Assembly (NCBI GenBank): GCA_013399895.1
Contig: VXBA01001489.1
Span: forward strand, 156,680-220,679
Direction: 5' to 3'
Source of the DNA: Serilophus lunatus
Lineage: Eukaryota; Chordata; Aves; Passeriformes; Eurylaimidae
Length of the DNA stretch: 64,000 nt
A model generated the notes under the pieces. The model ran no database searches. It was not told the origin of the DNA and saw only the letters and a list, made by a program, of their open reading frames with translations. The translations under genes and the position numbers were made by a program. This document shows, one piece after another, positions 50,932-64,000 of this stretch. Each line of letters begins with the position of its first letter. Within the stretch, counting starts at the first letter, position 1.

Positions 50932-53900
50932 GCAATGACCATCTAACTGGTTTGGGTTAGCTAAGTGATTTATAAGAGCACTGCAGGGTACTGATTCAAG
51001 GTTGGCTATAGCAGCTTGTGGGATAACTGGTTCCTTAATCTTGCTCAGACAACCATCCAAAAATAGGCAAGTGATCAGTCTTACTGATGTCGCCTAACAA
51101 GTTTGCTCTTTCCCTGTTGCTTCAGTAGTGCAGCAAATGCTACAGAGTGGAAAAGTTGGATGTTTGAATTATGTTTGATGCTGTGGTAAAACCAAGGAAG
51201 AGGACTATTTCTTGCAGAGATACAGTCCACCAAAACACCCCCTCAAACTCCCACTACAATCTGAAGTGTTATTTTACAAGGATGTTTGTTGTGTTGTGAT
51301 ACATTTACTATGTTGTGTTATATGCAATTACAGGAACACATTATCTTCTGGGCTTTTTTTTCTGCTCAGGTAAGCCTTAGCTGTTTAGGGACCTGTGCAC
51401 CTTCCTTGTAAATAACAGGCGGTAGTGTAGGGTTCACTCACTCTGGGCACCTTAGGACAGTGGGAACTCCTGACTTCAGCAGACAACGTGTCAGGCCTTA
51501 GAATATTTAAATTTCATAGGCATTTTTTAATATTGACAGCACTTCTGTTAAAATCGGCTAAGGTATAGGGATGGGGAAAGCCTGGAAGATCCTACAAATT
51601 TACAATAAATTGCTGAAGCAGGAAGAGTTAATAAAGAAATCCCCAGGGGAAAATGGCTGAATTGATCTTTAAGGGACACTCTTTAGGGACTCTCCTTTCT
51701 GTGGCAATGACTTTACCACATTCCTGCGCATCACTGAGCCTTCTCTAGGAGCTGAAACATCCCAGGAGCTGCTATGTGAAATAATCCAGCAAAACATCTG
51801 AACAGCCTGCAGCTGAGAGCGTCAAGCAGCCACTCTGCCTTCTAGAGACACTGCAGAGCAGCTTGCTGGCAGCAAACACAGCTGATGGGGACAACTGGCA
51901 GAGAGCACAGCTGGCAGAGGCAGCTGTGAGCCATCCCGGTGGGCAGAGGGTGGTGAGCAGCCAAGTGCAGTTGCAAACGTCAGCTTAAAGCACAGGGTCC
52001 TTCCTGGCTTCTCCCTACCAATGCAGAGTGGTGACAAGTAAGCTGATACAGCACCAGTCAAGCTCTGTCTTCAGGGACAATAGATCGATTCCTGTTAGGT
52101 GGATTGTACAATGAAAAATGGGGGGTGACTAAAGGAGGAGCTGACTACAGACAGTATGTTCCAAGGGAGGGCAGTTTTGCCTGCTGTAAATTGGTTTGTG
52201 CCCAGTCTCTCAAAAGTTTCTATTGTTTCAACTCATGTGTGCAAAATACTGTTTGTCAGTGGGGAAAATTTTTCCTTGTTTAGATGCATTGATTTAACTT
52301 CCCTGAGTTTCAGGCTGACACTCAGACTCCTGTTCCGTATTTCCAAAGGCCCTTTGGAAACAGTATCTGCTGCTTGCGGCCAGTCTGTGCTTGGTCAAAG
52401 GGCTACAACTCATCTCCTATTCTACAGCACTATAAACTGTTTACAGCTGCTATCCATCTTGTCTCCAATTCCATGTTCAACATGCTGCTTTCTAAAATAG
52501 AGATCTGTCTATTATGTGAATGATCTCTATGTGTTTGCATTGAACTGCACTGCACTTTTCTTCCGGGGAACTCAGTTTACCATAAAATACCAATCACTTG
52601 ATAGAACTACTTTTTTCACTTATTAATGGTCTCCATTATTTATCCATGAAATTTTCCTGTACAGGATAAATACATTGCATAGAACTGATACTGCAACACA
52701 CCATTACAGATGCTCACTAGAATTACTTTCTGAGTCATAATCTTCCTAGCATGTGCTGCTTTCATTTTGTATAGTGCTAATTTTTAATCAACACATCATT
52801 TGGTGAGAAATTATATCAAATCCTTCAGTAAAATCTAGATGTATTACATTGTATTGTCTCTGTTCACAGATTTTATCAATAGAAGTAATTATCTGGCATT
52901 ATTTGTTTTCTGTGTGCTCTCTGTTGCCCATCCTCTGCAGTTATCTTTGAAATCCACATGTTGAACCTCAGCCTAATTTAATCTCTTTGAGGCAGGAACA
53001 ATTTCAGTGTTAAGACAGTGCAGAGCACAAAGGGAATTCAGAGAACTACTAATAATAACTGTATGCTGACTATTCTTCAGCTCTCTGCTGTGATCTAGTT
53101 GTTTCACATTTATTGCATTACTTCAGCCAGAATTTGAAGTAGGAAGTCCAGAAAAGGACTTTGGTAACTACAAGTTACATCTTGATGTGTCTAAGGATTG
53201 TCTCTCCAAGAAGAATTTTAAAGCCTATGTTAGAAGTTCACATTTCTTAAACGGATCATATATACCTAAAGACAGATAATTAGAAATTTTCTACAGACAT
53301 TAGTAGCAATTTATTCTGCATACAGTGATGTATTTGTGACTCTCTCAGAATGGTGTAGTGCAGAGGAGCATCCTCATGATGTGATAGGAGAGGCCTTGCA
53401 AATGGGGAGGGCTCAGGATGCCCTCCTACTGGGAAAACCCAGCATTGTGAAGAGGTCACCAGCGGCTGGTAAAGAAGTGGAGTCTGGCAGCTAAGCAAAT
53501 CCAAAAGATCTGAGAGAGTGAGTCTCACCATATACTGTAAATTTGAATGTAAAATGGAGTTGCAGACCAAAGAAGAAAGAACTTGCAAGAGTGGGTTTGA
53601 AAAACAGATGAGGTTTCCCACAGTAGGGAGGAAGAAACCATAGACATCATACACCTCCTTCCAGCAAAGGTGTAGAAGAAACTCCACCATGAGCACCACG
53701 CTTCTCCTGGCAAAGGGCATGAGATGCTGATGGCTTGCTACAACCCTCTTCTTCTCAAGCAATCCTGATGCCATCAAATCCAGGACCAAACACAAAAGAC
53801 TGAGGCAGAGCCCAATGACAGAGCTAGATACTAGGAAGATTTTATACAGCAGTTTTTACTCCATTGCTAATGTCATACTGAATTAATCAGATAATCTGTA

Positions 53901-55904
53901 CTGTGGCAGGTAGTCTTATTGTGACTAGACTAATCTTGATAACTGTCTGTTGTATGGTAATTAGTCTTAAGATTTTCATTAGACTAACAATAAATTCTTG
54001 GCTTCCCATATAAGGTATGTTTCCTTTCCTGCTCGTAACAGGATTTTGAGTGCAACATTGATCTCAGAATTCACTTTCAAGCAATGACCATGGTATGGAG
54101 CAGTGGCAATGTAAACAATCACCATATAATAGTTTAATTCTATTAATTTTAGCATTATTTTATTCTAAGCCAATAATTTTTAAAAGATATAGACTTTTTT
54201 TATCTAGTCATAGTTCCACATATTTAGCTACATATCTTCTCTAATTCTAAAGTGCAGTAAAAATTATGTTTATAAAATAGAAGCTCTTTCTTTTTATTGC
54301 AATACCTTTTTTACATATCTAATCTATTCCTCAATATGACAAACAGATTATGAAAGTATTTGTTTCTCTCTGGCTGTAAACAAAATATATGCATTCTATT
54401 GACTTGGAGAAAGGATTAAATAAATAGGACACAATTAATTAAAATCTGAACAATTCTGCAGCTCTAAAATGAGATTTTTATGTTTCAAAGCCTCTCTCTA
54501 CAAAGAGGAATGGATATTTAGAAATGTTTTAAACATCAAAAAATGGGAGTTAAAAAAACTTGTATATCTCCTATTTGTTTAATAGAACTACTCCTATTTT
54601 TTATTTGCATTGCAGATACAAGTCCTCAGAAAGCATCTTGGGAAAAAAAGCCCTTGATGGAGAAGCGATATGTGTTAATATTAGCATTTCTCACCCTATC
54701 TGTCTTTCTTTACTACAAAAGAAGATTTAATTTAATTAATTCAATTTAGATAGGAAATGTCTGTAAGAAGCTTATTTTGGAAAGCAACTACAAAAGGCAT
54801 AGCATATTTTAAGAGAGCTTTTCAAAGATAAACTAAAAGGTTAATATTAGAAATTCAGTTACAGACAATATAAAGAGTAGGGTAAATGTGAAGTGCAAAG
54901 ATTCACTGCATAGTGAAATATATATCTAAGTTTTGGAGAGTAATTCAAATAGACTCTTATGCTGTATTTACTTTCTAGGAAAAGCAAGGGCCGTGGGGCA
55001 GACGTAAGGCTATAGTGCAGAAGTAATGGTTATGTCTTGACTTCTACAACCTGAGAGACTCTTTTAGTATATTAAGTTCACTGACTGGTTGGGAAGTCTG
55101 ATATTAAGACCACCACTACGTCCTGCCTATGCTTTGGACTTCTGAATGAATTAAAAATTAATGGTTTTGTTAACAAGCACAAATTGAGCTAATTTTTGTG
55201 CTGTGATTTTTATTTTTTTACCACATTATATTGTGCTATGAAAAGCACCAGACACAAGAAAAAAAAAGATGAGGTTTGAGAGAATAAGCAGTAAAGACTT
55301 TTATCACACTTACCTGCTGTGTTGAGAGAGGCTCCTATGCCAGGCCAACAGGAGCCTTGTGGGTTTCAACACCAAATAACACACAGCCCTGTGATTGGGA
55401 TGCTTCTGAGATGACGCGGGTAAAGGAGGGGGTCTGAGGGGCTGGACAGCAGCTCTGCAGCAAAGCTCTTGGCAGACAACAAGCTGAATATGAATGAGCA
55501 GAGAGGTCATCCTGGGCACCATGAAGCTTAATAAAACACAGGGCTGCAATAGCAGAGACAACAGTGATTTCTTTCCCCCAGGTCACATCTGTGAACAGCA
55601 TTGGAACCCCTGCTATTAAGACAGTCAAGTGCAAAGACACATCATTGCAAGATCATAAAGATGATTAGGGAGCTTATGATTAAAACATAATAAGCCAGAA
55701 GAGCAGAGGGAAGTCTCGTTGTGTAGCCTGGAGATGAGAGGGATAAGTCTTAATTGCTGCCTTCTATTACCCAAGTGGAGCTATCTGATGATATCTGTGA
55801 GAGTTGCTTCTGAGGTGCACAAAAGAAAGGACAAAAGGCAACAGTCACAAGCTGCAGCAAGGGAAATCTTAATTGGATATAGGGCAAAATTTTACAGGTG
55901 GTTA

Positions 55905-56085
55905 GGTTCTGGAAAGGACCACCCGGCAAAGCTGCACAATCCTTGCCTTGGGGAGTTTTAAACCTGACCCAAACAAGACCCTGAGCAACTTCACTTAATT
56001 TTGAAGTTGGCCGTGCTCAGAGCAGGAGGACTGGATGAAACATGGAGGTCACTTTCAACCTCAATGATCCCACCATTCTTTGATA
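55905..56085 (+). repeat. CR1 LINE 3' end
   Basis: 'ccttggggagttttaaacct', 'gaccctgagcaacttcactt', 'gagcaggaggactggatgaa' and 'ttcaacctcaatgatcccac' follow the order of a CR1 3' end in sense orientation; the copy is diverged. Confidence 0.75.
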
Positions 56086-59000
56086 AAAACCAGCAGGTTT
56101 CAAAGTTTTGGATAACGTGAAACAGTGCTTTCCCTTCTAAATTACCTGCCATGCTGAGATTGCCTCATGATACAAAGATATAATTAAAATTCATGTTGGA
56201 TTTGTAGTCTGACAAACATCTACAGCAACAAGTAAAATGAAAGCTAGTGAGTTTAAAAAGCTGGAAAAAACCTAAGCTTTATATAACAATGAAGAATAAC
56301 TCATTTGCATCGTTAAGGTTTACTTGCAGGAAGAACTATTAAGACAAGCCTAAACAGAGATGCTAGAATCATAGAATAACTAGGTAAAATGTTTTTCATT
56401 TGAAAAGGGATGGTGAAGTAGGTTTTGAAGCAGAACTCCTAAAATTTCCTTGCCATACCAAACTTCTGTGGTGTGAGTGGCCTCAGCCAATGCTAAGCCA
56501 AGGCAAAGGTTAGCCTTGCAGAAGGTAAACTCAAGATTACTGATGAAGCTGTGAAAAGAATGCTGAATTCTCAGCTATAACAGAGACTCACCCTTTCTGT
56601 CACACAGTGCATGATTCTTGGGATGTAAGTGGCACCAAGGAGAATGTTTGTGTTGGGAGTCTGCTTCTACAAGATGCCAGGTAGCAGAGGAATTTTATTC
56701 TGTATTGAGTTAAGGCTGGTTCTTTGAATTAGGTATGCTGCAAGTCCAAAATTGGACTGAGTGTTAGGATTACTATTATGTGTAGCAGCGATGTAGAATT
56801 AGCAACAGTGTGTAAGGAATTTATCCTTGTGTTAGGAGCCCAAACTTTTTCTCTATATAGAATAATACCAAAGCATGTACAATATTTTTCCAAAATGCTT
56901 TTAAAAAGTGGAATTTTTTTTTAAAGTGCAAGACTTTTTAGAGCCTAAGCCTTTTGAAGGGTTATTTATGTTTCTTGGGAAACACAAAAACTGGGCTAAA
57001 AATATATTTTGCAATTGAACTTCTAAAATTACTATATAACTCCACAAATCTATGCTAATTGTATCACTATGGAAAGATACATCGAAACTGTAAATGATTA
57101 AGGACCTGAAGTTAATATTTAAAGCATAATGTTAATTTGTACCAAATTATCTGTTAAATTAAAAAGAGTTAATTAGTTAATTGTTTATTCCAGTTTTGTT
57201 AAGTTCCTAAGGATGAATTTGACCTGGGTTGTTTAAAATCCAATGTTCAAGAATCATTCTTTCTCTATTTTTTCTCTTGTCATGCAAAGTAGAATTATTT
57301 TACCATTTGTAAAGATACTGAACTAGCAAATTCAATTTATTTTGTGTTTAGATTTAAAATCAAATATGTAAATGTGAAATGGGGAACCATTATTCAAATA
57401 AAATATATTTTTTATTTCAGGAAGATTTGTGTTTACCTCTGAGGATAATTCAGAATGCAATCTATGTGACAATCTTAAAATCTGCCATTTACTTTATTTT
57501 TTTACATTTGTTTTAGCACTCTTTGATGGCTTGTTTTCTTTTCACTCATTTTTTTCCACAAAAAAAAATAAATAAAAGTTAAAGTGTTTATGAAGCTACT
57601 GTCTTAGCAGTGACAAATGCTGGTTGTGTTGGCAGCTAGCCAGCATCTTTTTTGCAGAATAACTTTAACATAACTCTTCTATGGTTACCTAAATAGTTGA
57701 AAAATTTTCATAGAATACTGTGACTTGTGGATGTATGCTCCTTGTATCTGGCAATTGCCCCACACTAATTAGTTCTTTATTTTTGAAGATGAATATTTAT
57801 TCCACGATTGGATAAATAATGTGTATGAAGTCACTTTAGGAAAAAAGAAATACTGTTTTTATCAGGATGCAAAACCTTTCTGAAAAGAAGAGGAAATAAA
57901 AGGTTCTCATTTACCACAGATACAGAATTAGATGTCCTGACAGCCATCAGCACAGCTAAATCTGTGGTGCTGATATGATTTAATTTTTCATATTCTGTTA
58001 ATAACAGAACGTAATTTACCTCCACTCTGAGAAATATAGTGCAATTCTTAATGGTATTTTAAAACAGAAAATAAGTAATAGATCAGGTCTCATTTGAATA
58101 ATTTGTGGATATGAGGAAGAACATTGAGACAGCAGAATGTGACACGTGAGAAAATGGCAATATTGCACTTGTACTTCTCACACAGGCAAAGCAATAGTGC
58201 AATAAATCCTTCAAACTCAGCAAATGTTCAGTGTGAGCTTTACACCTTGCTTAAGAGGCGGACAGCTGCTACCCAACAACACAGTCATGAATTCAAGCAT
58301 ATGGTTAAATGCATTCCTGCATTAGTGCCACAGTTGTTCTGGAAGATAATCAAACTCATTACGTTTTTTGGGCTACAACTTTTCAGCCTCATTAAAACCT
58401 TAATTGCCTGAATGTTGCCATGAAATGAGGAAAATCTGATGGACAGTGCTCCCAAAAGACAATCTTACATGCCGTCAACTGTTTGTTTAAAGTATTTTAA
58501 TGTCATGGAAAATAATATGAAATTAAAATTCATGGATGAGAGACTAAATGAGGATGGAAAAAGAAGTAATATTCTTAAAAATTCACTTTCCCATCTAAGA
58601 TTCTTTTCTGTTCCTGTGAAAGGAAAAGAAACAACTATCTGAAATTCTTGTTTCTACTCTAGATATTTTAGTGACTTGCTAAATGTCACTACTATAAGTC
58701 ACACTGCTTTTTTGGTAGTTCATTAATAACACAAAATCAACCTATATCATAAATTAGTGGCAGCTGGGACAGTAACTGTCATTATAATATGTGATCAAAA
58801 TAAATGCTGTAAAGCTGGAAAATTTAATTCATAGACATAAATGAGTCATGAGTGATTAAAATCAGCTTCTCAGAGAGTTAGTGTATTCACTTTGGAGCTT
58901 GCTTCTGGTAAATGGGCAGAAAAATAAGACCATGCCCTGCAGTAATTATATTTCTTCAAAATATCTTGTGTACAAGGACCTCCCTTTTGCTGCGGAGATC

Positions 59001-62000
59001 TCCCAGCTGTGGTAGCAACACTTCTGCCCCACACATCGAGGGGCAGAGCAACACAGATCACTGCAGAGCTCCTTCCCTGCTCAGAGACCTGGTGTCTGAC
59101 CACTGGGAGAGAACTATGGGCTCTGTAGAACCCAACCATACTGAGTAGCTCAAAAAATTACTTCTCCTCTAAAATGATAAACTTCCTTTGTGTATCAGAA
59201 CAAAAACCCCATACTGCTAGAGGCTTTTCCTGGAGGTGAAAGCCAAAGTGATTTAACAGATTAAAGTCTACTTTGACAGACTGAACATCTGCCCTTGAAG
59301 GTCCTATCAAGGAATAATGACTGATAATTGTGGGAGTGGATGTGTTGAATGGTATTCCTTGAGCCCTTTATAGGTGGAGACACAGTATCAAATGCAGAAG
59401 CCACATAACATCACAGATCGTGATGCCCACTCAGGTCTTTCAGCTGGGAAACACAATGCTCTTTTGCAGTTTCAAAAATCTTTTCAAACACAATTCCTTT
59501 TCCTTCTAGAACCCAGATGATAGGACTCCATTAGAGGCTAGCACTTTCTGGTTCCCTGTCTAACAGTGGCTTATCAAATATGACAGAGAATCTTAAGGAG
59601 CCACGAAGTCTTTCCTCTGTGAAAACAGAACCATGTTCTCTTTTTGCCCAAAGGGCATTCATTGGTTTCTTCCACAAAACAAGTATAATATTGGAAAAAA
59701 AATAATAAAGAAGTGAATACAGTAAATCGAACACAGCTTTCAAAATTAATTTGGGACGGAGCTTTGCCGTAAGCCTGACTGCATGAAAAATAGCACAGCA
59801 GCATGCTGAGATTTCACTGATCTTTGAAGGAATACAGAAACACCCGCAACTTTTTTCAAATTGAGGAAGCTATAGACATAGTATGGGCACATATGGTGAC
59901 AGGTTTTTTGAAATTTCACTATCTTGGCTTACAATGAGAAATTTATGAGAGAAACTGTTCAAAAGCAATTGATAGAAGAGTTTGGGTTTGCTTCTTGCTG
60001 AATATTTAGAATATATAGAGTTACTCTGACTCCACTGGGATCTCTCTGGGAAGCTGGAATGATAAGTGAATCTGATACATAATCCAGATTCTATATTTAT
60101 GTGAGTTCAAGTGTGGGACTATTGACAGGCAATGGATCCAACCCCTACCCAAATTAGTCCAGGTCATCGGCAATTGGTACTCCCTCTAGTGCTAAAGGTA
60201 CTTTGATACATAACACAGCCAGTTTTGGTATTGATAAATATAATATAGTGACACAAGAGTATTTGCTGGATAGCTGTCCTTTGTGTCTGAAGAAGGGAAG
60301 TGATATTTACACTTTGTGATGTTATTCTGCATGGAATCACTACAGAAGTATACAAACAAATGCATTACTAATTTTTGTCATGGTGCAGAAATGGTGAAAT
60401 TACTAGCTGTCTCTGCACTGATGACTCACTAACATTCCTCGTGCTTATAGCATGGTGACAAGGTACTCTTTTCTCATGCAGACAGCAAGGATAGGTTTCA
60501 AATGCGTTTAAACACAGAACACCTAGATACTTTTCACTGAAGAATGTATTCTCCTTGACATATGTGAGACTGCATACACAAGCCCTTGAAAAACTAGTGT
60601 TTAAAGTGAAAACCTTGAAGGAGTGGAGACTTTTTCTTGATGTCTGACCTTCGAGTCTGATGTCTCCTTTATTCTTTACTATCACAAAAATAGAGGTTCA
60701 TCGGTATTTGTATGTTTCAAAAGCAGATTACAAAATCAAGGAGTTACAGGAGATAACTCATACTAGAAGAATAAAGGGACTAAACATATCCATCAGCATG
60801 TTGTATCAGATGGTTTTTAAAGTCTGTGGACAGTATTCAGCTATGGTGCAGTAATGATGATTCCACTTGTCCCAGCAAATGCTAAATTCCTTGTCTTTGT
60901 TCAATGGATTGAGACAATCAGAAGTTGCAAAGAGGGAGGAAGTTAAGGATAGTAATCAAAGGCAGGAAAGAAAGATAAAACAATTCTCAAAATTTAGTGT
61001 GCATCAGGATATTGGCATTTATTCAGTACTATGGTCAGCTATCACAAAGCACCAAGTTATGGCTAGGTTCACTCCATTCTTCAAGCTCTTGAAATAAACT
61101 GTTTGTTAGCAGCCAGGTTAAAAATATGATGTTTGGTGGATGTTACTTAAAGGAATTATTCAACAAATACTTGAGGAAGAGCCAGGGAATATGGTATATT
61201 CATCACAAATTCAGACTTAATAAGCATGTTGTCATGAAAATGCTATTGTGTTGTAGTTGCAGTTGTTTTGTTCCAATAAAGAAGCTCGTTCCTGTATTCA
61301 TCCACATATTCTATCACATCTACAGAAAAAGAAATGCCAGTTTTAATTCCTAAACTTCCTACAGATTAGTCTATGTTCGTTTTGTGTAGGTTTGGGGGTT
61401 TTTTTGCTTTGGTTTGTTTTCGGTATTTTTTTGAGAGTGCAGAGATTTAATCATAAAACTTCTTTTCTTGAGATGTCTAATAAAGATCTACAAGGCAGAA
61501 AGCTGAGGTGGTGGAGGAGAGTAATCAATGCTCGCATCCTGTGGAATTTGGCTTCAATTATACTGCTGAAACCTGGAAGCAGTGCTGTTTTAAAGCAATC
61601 ATTCGGTGTTACACAGTACACCTATACTGGAATCTCTAGTTTGTTCCTAGTTTATGCTACAATTACTGCAAGTATATCCCTCAAACATATCCTGCTTTCC
61701 AGTGCAAAATTTTCAGAGTCACTGACGTCATTCAAATGTCAGCTTAGCATATGCCACACCCAGCCTTGATGTTTCCTCTGCACTTAATCTAATAGGTATT
61801 TCGTACATAAATTTGAGACACTAAAACTGCCTCTGCCCTAACACTTGGGCATTGTTCCAGTCCCCACACTTCAGTGCCACTTAAGAATGAGAAAATACAA
61901 GGTGCCTTTTTGGAATTATAATAATGTATATTTAACTCCATTGGTGCACATCTTTCGACTGCCCCTTGTTTTAGTTTTTAGTTTCTCTATTTCCTATGTA

Positions 62001-62648
62001 AGTCATTCTAAGTTCATGAGAACTATGTACTCTAAGGCAAAACTTCGGAAGATAAAATAGCTGTGCCTTTATAAACATGATGACAGAAGATGGATATCTC
62101 CTCAGCAACACTGAAGACTTGAATTTCCTTAAGTCCTCCACTATTTTTATAGGCTGCTCTATCTATGGAATCACCAATAACCAATTATTTTCACTTTTCT
62201 AATTAGAATAAAATATTAAGATCAGATATCATAAAAAATTATCAAAACAAACCCCCACCTAACCAAAAATAAAGTGGATTAGTAGGGCATAATATAAGAT
62301 CCTATCACACTTACATGATATACTTTAAAGTTACACCTATATTATTATAACAAAAGTATATCTTGATATATGTTGTTACTATACTTACTATAGTAACTTT
62401 TCATGCCTTTCAGGTTATTCATACCATGCCTGTGGGATCCACTGATCATATTTATTATTTATTCTTATTATAGAAGATTATAAAAGAGGGATGAACTGCA
62501 TTGTAATGCTGAAAAAGAGTTTTATTTTTTCTTAAAAATTGTTCTTTACTTTTTAGTCATCTAGTGGCTCATTTGTACTTGGCATTGGTCCTTCACCCAT
62601 CCCTTCACACTGCTATATGGACAAAGCTAACAGTGAACTAAATTTGTC

Positions 62649-62665
62649 TTTTTTTTTTTTTTTTT
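62649..62665 (+). repeat. T17 homopolymer
   Basis: Uninterrupted T run directly before cttcagg; it could act as the polypyrimidine tract of the exon-like segment that follows. Confidence 0.85.
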
Positions 62666-62671
62666 CTTCAG

Positions 62672-62757
62672 GTTTTGTCATTTGGGTTTTTGTAACAATT
62701 TCAGCTGTAGGCTTACTGCCTTGGCTCCCTGTGGACACACCTAGAATATCTGTGAAG
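62672..62757 (+). other. Exon-like segment encoding a hydrophobic stretch, product unknown
   Basis: Behind T17-cttcag, 86 bp stay open in one frame only (entering with two bases of a split codon, leaving in phase 0) and end at a gtactt donor. The frame reads FVIWVFVTISAVGLLPWLP then VDTPRISVK, a plausible transmembrane helix with a polar tail. No partner exons were found within the window and I recognise no family; it may be chance. Confidence 0.25.
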
Positions 62758-63699
62758 GTACTTGTGCTTTTTTGGCTATGCTGAAACTTCAGACCAACTC
62801 GTTTAAGAGGAAATACTTGATAGAAGTTGCTCTTTGTTTAACAACTGGACTGGAGACTTCAGGTGATAACTTCCTGAAAACAAAAAGCCAGAAGAAGTAG
62901 GGTGCGGTCAGAAGTTTCTGAATAGAATAAAATATATCTTCCTTGATTTTCTGACACTGGAGTTATGTTTCAGATGCGTGCTGTGCACAGGGACTATACT
63001 ATCCTGTATATAAGAACACGTTACTGCCTTCTGAATTCCCATTGCTGCTCCTTCTGTTGTCTATGAGCTGACCAGGTGTTGACATTCAAGTTTTCCTACC
63101 ATAATTATTTTGATGTATTACCTGGGATCATGCATTGAACTTGAATTACAGCAGCAAGAATCTAGAAATTAAATCCAAAATGAATGTATTCTGATAATGT
63201 TGGTGGCTTTGGAGTTACATTTCTCTTTCACAAATAATCACATTATACTTTTTTATTTCTACTTGCAAAATTATGAGCAGACAGAGGGATACAGGACTTC
63301 AGTACATAATGTGGTATTATATTGTGTGATCTTTGACCTGGTCTACATATTATGTGACTACAAATATGGCATTTAGTTTGCCTGTGCCTTACCTTCCCAC
63401 CAGGGAAGGTAACATGGGGATGGTAGAACTTCCATCTCTCCTCAAATTCCGGTGATAACAAATGACTATTGGGAGCTACTTAGATACCATAATAATGGGG
63501 AAACATTAATAACATGACATATATAATGATGGAGCTCTCAAGATTATCGTGGATTATTATGAACAGATTCAGGGAAGCTGAACTGGTGGTCTTGAAAAAA
63601 AAAAAAGAAAGGGCCTGTGCACGTGCGAGAGAGTGAAATTCCCGGCTTCCAATGTGTCAGCGCAACAGTAACCAAGGTGAACTCACCTCTTTTCCCTCC

Positions 63700-64000
63700 G
63701 GTCTTTTGCTATAGTAGCGGCTGTTGGCTGCCCCAGGACAATTAGCACCGAGGTCTTTCCCTTTCCCGGTGACTCACTCCCACGGGAACATCCACCTGCC
63801 CCGNGGGGCCCGTTCGCCGTCGCGGCCCCGGGAGGATTTAACCCACCCCGCTCGCGGGGCGGTGAAGTTTGGGACGTTACCGGCACGGGCGCGGCCGCCC
63901 CGCCTCTCCTGTGGGGATCCGCTCACGTCCAAACGCTGAAGGAGGGGATTTCCCTGACGAGCCTGCGGGACGGGACGGGACGGGGCGGGAGGTTCAGCAC
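63700..64000. promoter_or_regulatory. CpG island, probable promoter of a neighbouring gene
   Basis: The sequence changes from AT-rich to strongly GC- and CpG-rich, with gcggccccggg, cgcgcggccgccc-like runs, a NotI-type GCGGCCGC and a (gggac)n-type G-rich run near the end. No TATA box or start codon with a convincing frame is visible. Direction is not clear. One undetermined base is at 63804. Confidence 0.7.
63804..63804. other. Undetermined base (N)
   Basis: A single N sits in the GC-rich run ccgnggggcc, a typical place for sequencing dropout. Confidence 0.99.

Larger units (their letters stand above)
48520..62671. other. Intergenic stretch without recognised genes
   Basis: Fourteen kilobases of mostly AT-rich single-copy-looking DNA. 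Apart from an exon-like segment at 50824-50931 and a CR1 3' end at 55905-56085 I see nothing I can name. The open frames (longest 171 codons, 53280-53795, minus) resemble no protein family I know. Confidence 0.55.

Noticed and set aside
53280..53795. 171-codon open frame on the minus strand, the longest in the window
   Set aside because: The product resembles no family I know. A frame of this length is expected about once by chance in 64 kb read in six frames.
1..64000. CRISPR arrays, operons, tRNA or rRNA genes
   Set aside because: No regularly spaced repeats, tRNA cloverleaf or rRNA sequence was noticed; the DNA is vertebrate nuclear.

Overview
This is vertebrate nuclear DNA, most likely from a bird and probably a songbird. 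It is AT-rich and intron-dominated. It carries several CR1 LINE fragments, which are typical of bird genomes, and one full solo LTR of a type I recall as common in passerines. The species call is an inference from these repeats and from the codon and intron style, not from a database match.

One protein-coding gene can be read with confidence. It lies on the + strand from 4719 to a stop at 39455 and is a glycoside hydrolase family 31 (GH31) alpha-glucosidase of the maltase-glucoamylase / sucrase-isomaltase / acid alpha-glucosidase group. Sixteen exons join without a frameshift or internal stop into 585 residues. These cover the catalytic barrel with both catalytic aspartates, the beta-sandwich domains and the natural C-terminus. 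Fifteen introns obey GT-AG or, in one case, GC-AG. The 5' exons (signal or anchor, trefoil, N-terminal beta-sandwich) should lie left of the window; I could not find them in 1-4718. A polyadenylation signal follows at 39615-39620.

The gene body hosts CR1 fragments in introns 1, 2, 5, 10 and 14. The CR1 copy in intron 1 runs almost into the acceptor of exon 2.

From 39.7 to 63.6 kb I recognise no gene. This stretch holds a 1,084-bp solo LTR with 5-bp target-site duplications (47431-48514), one further CR1 3' end, AT-rich tracts, a lysine-rich 67-codon open frame at 41199-41402, and two exon-like segments (50824-50931 and 62672-62757) with splice signals and an open frame but no recognised product. 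The last few hundred bases turn sharply GC- and CpG-rich, as expected for the promoter of a neighbouring gene outside the window. There is one undetermined base at 63804.

Nothing here looks like a microbial-style gene system. The most interesting points are the mixed signature of the GH31 enzyme, its GC-AG intron, the short intron with 22 consecutive A just before the exon that starts with the catalytic nucleophile, and the unassigned exon-like segments.
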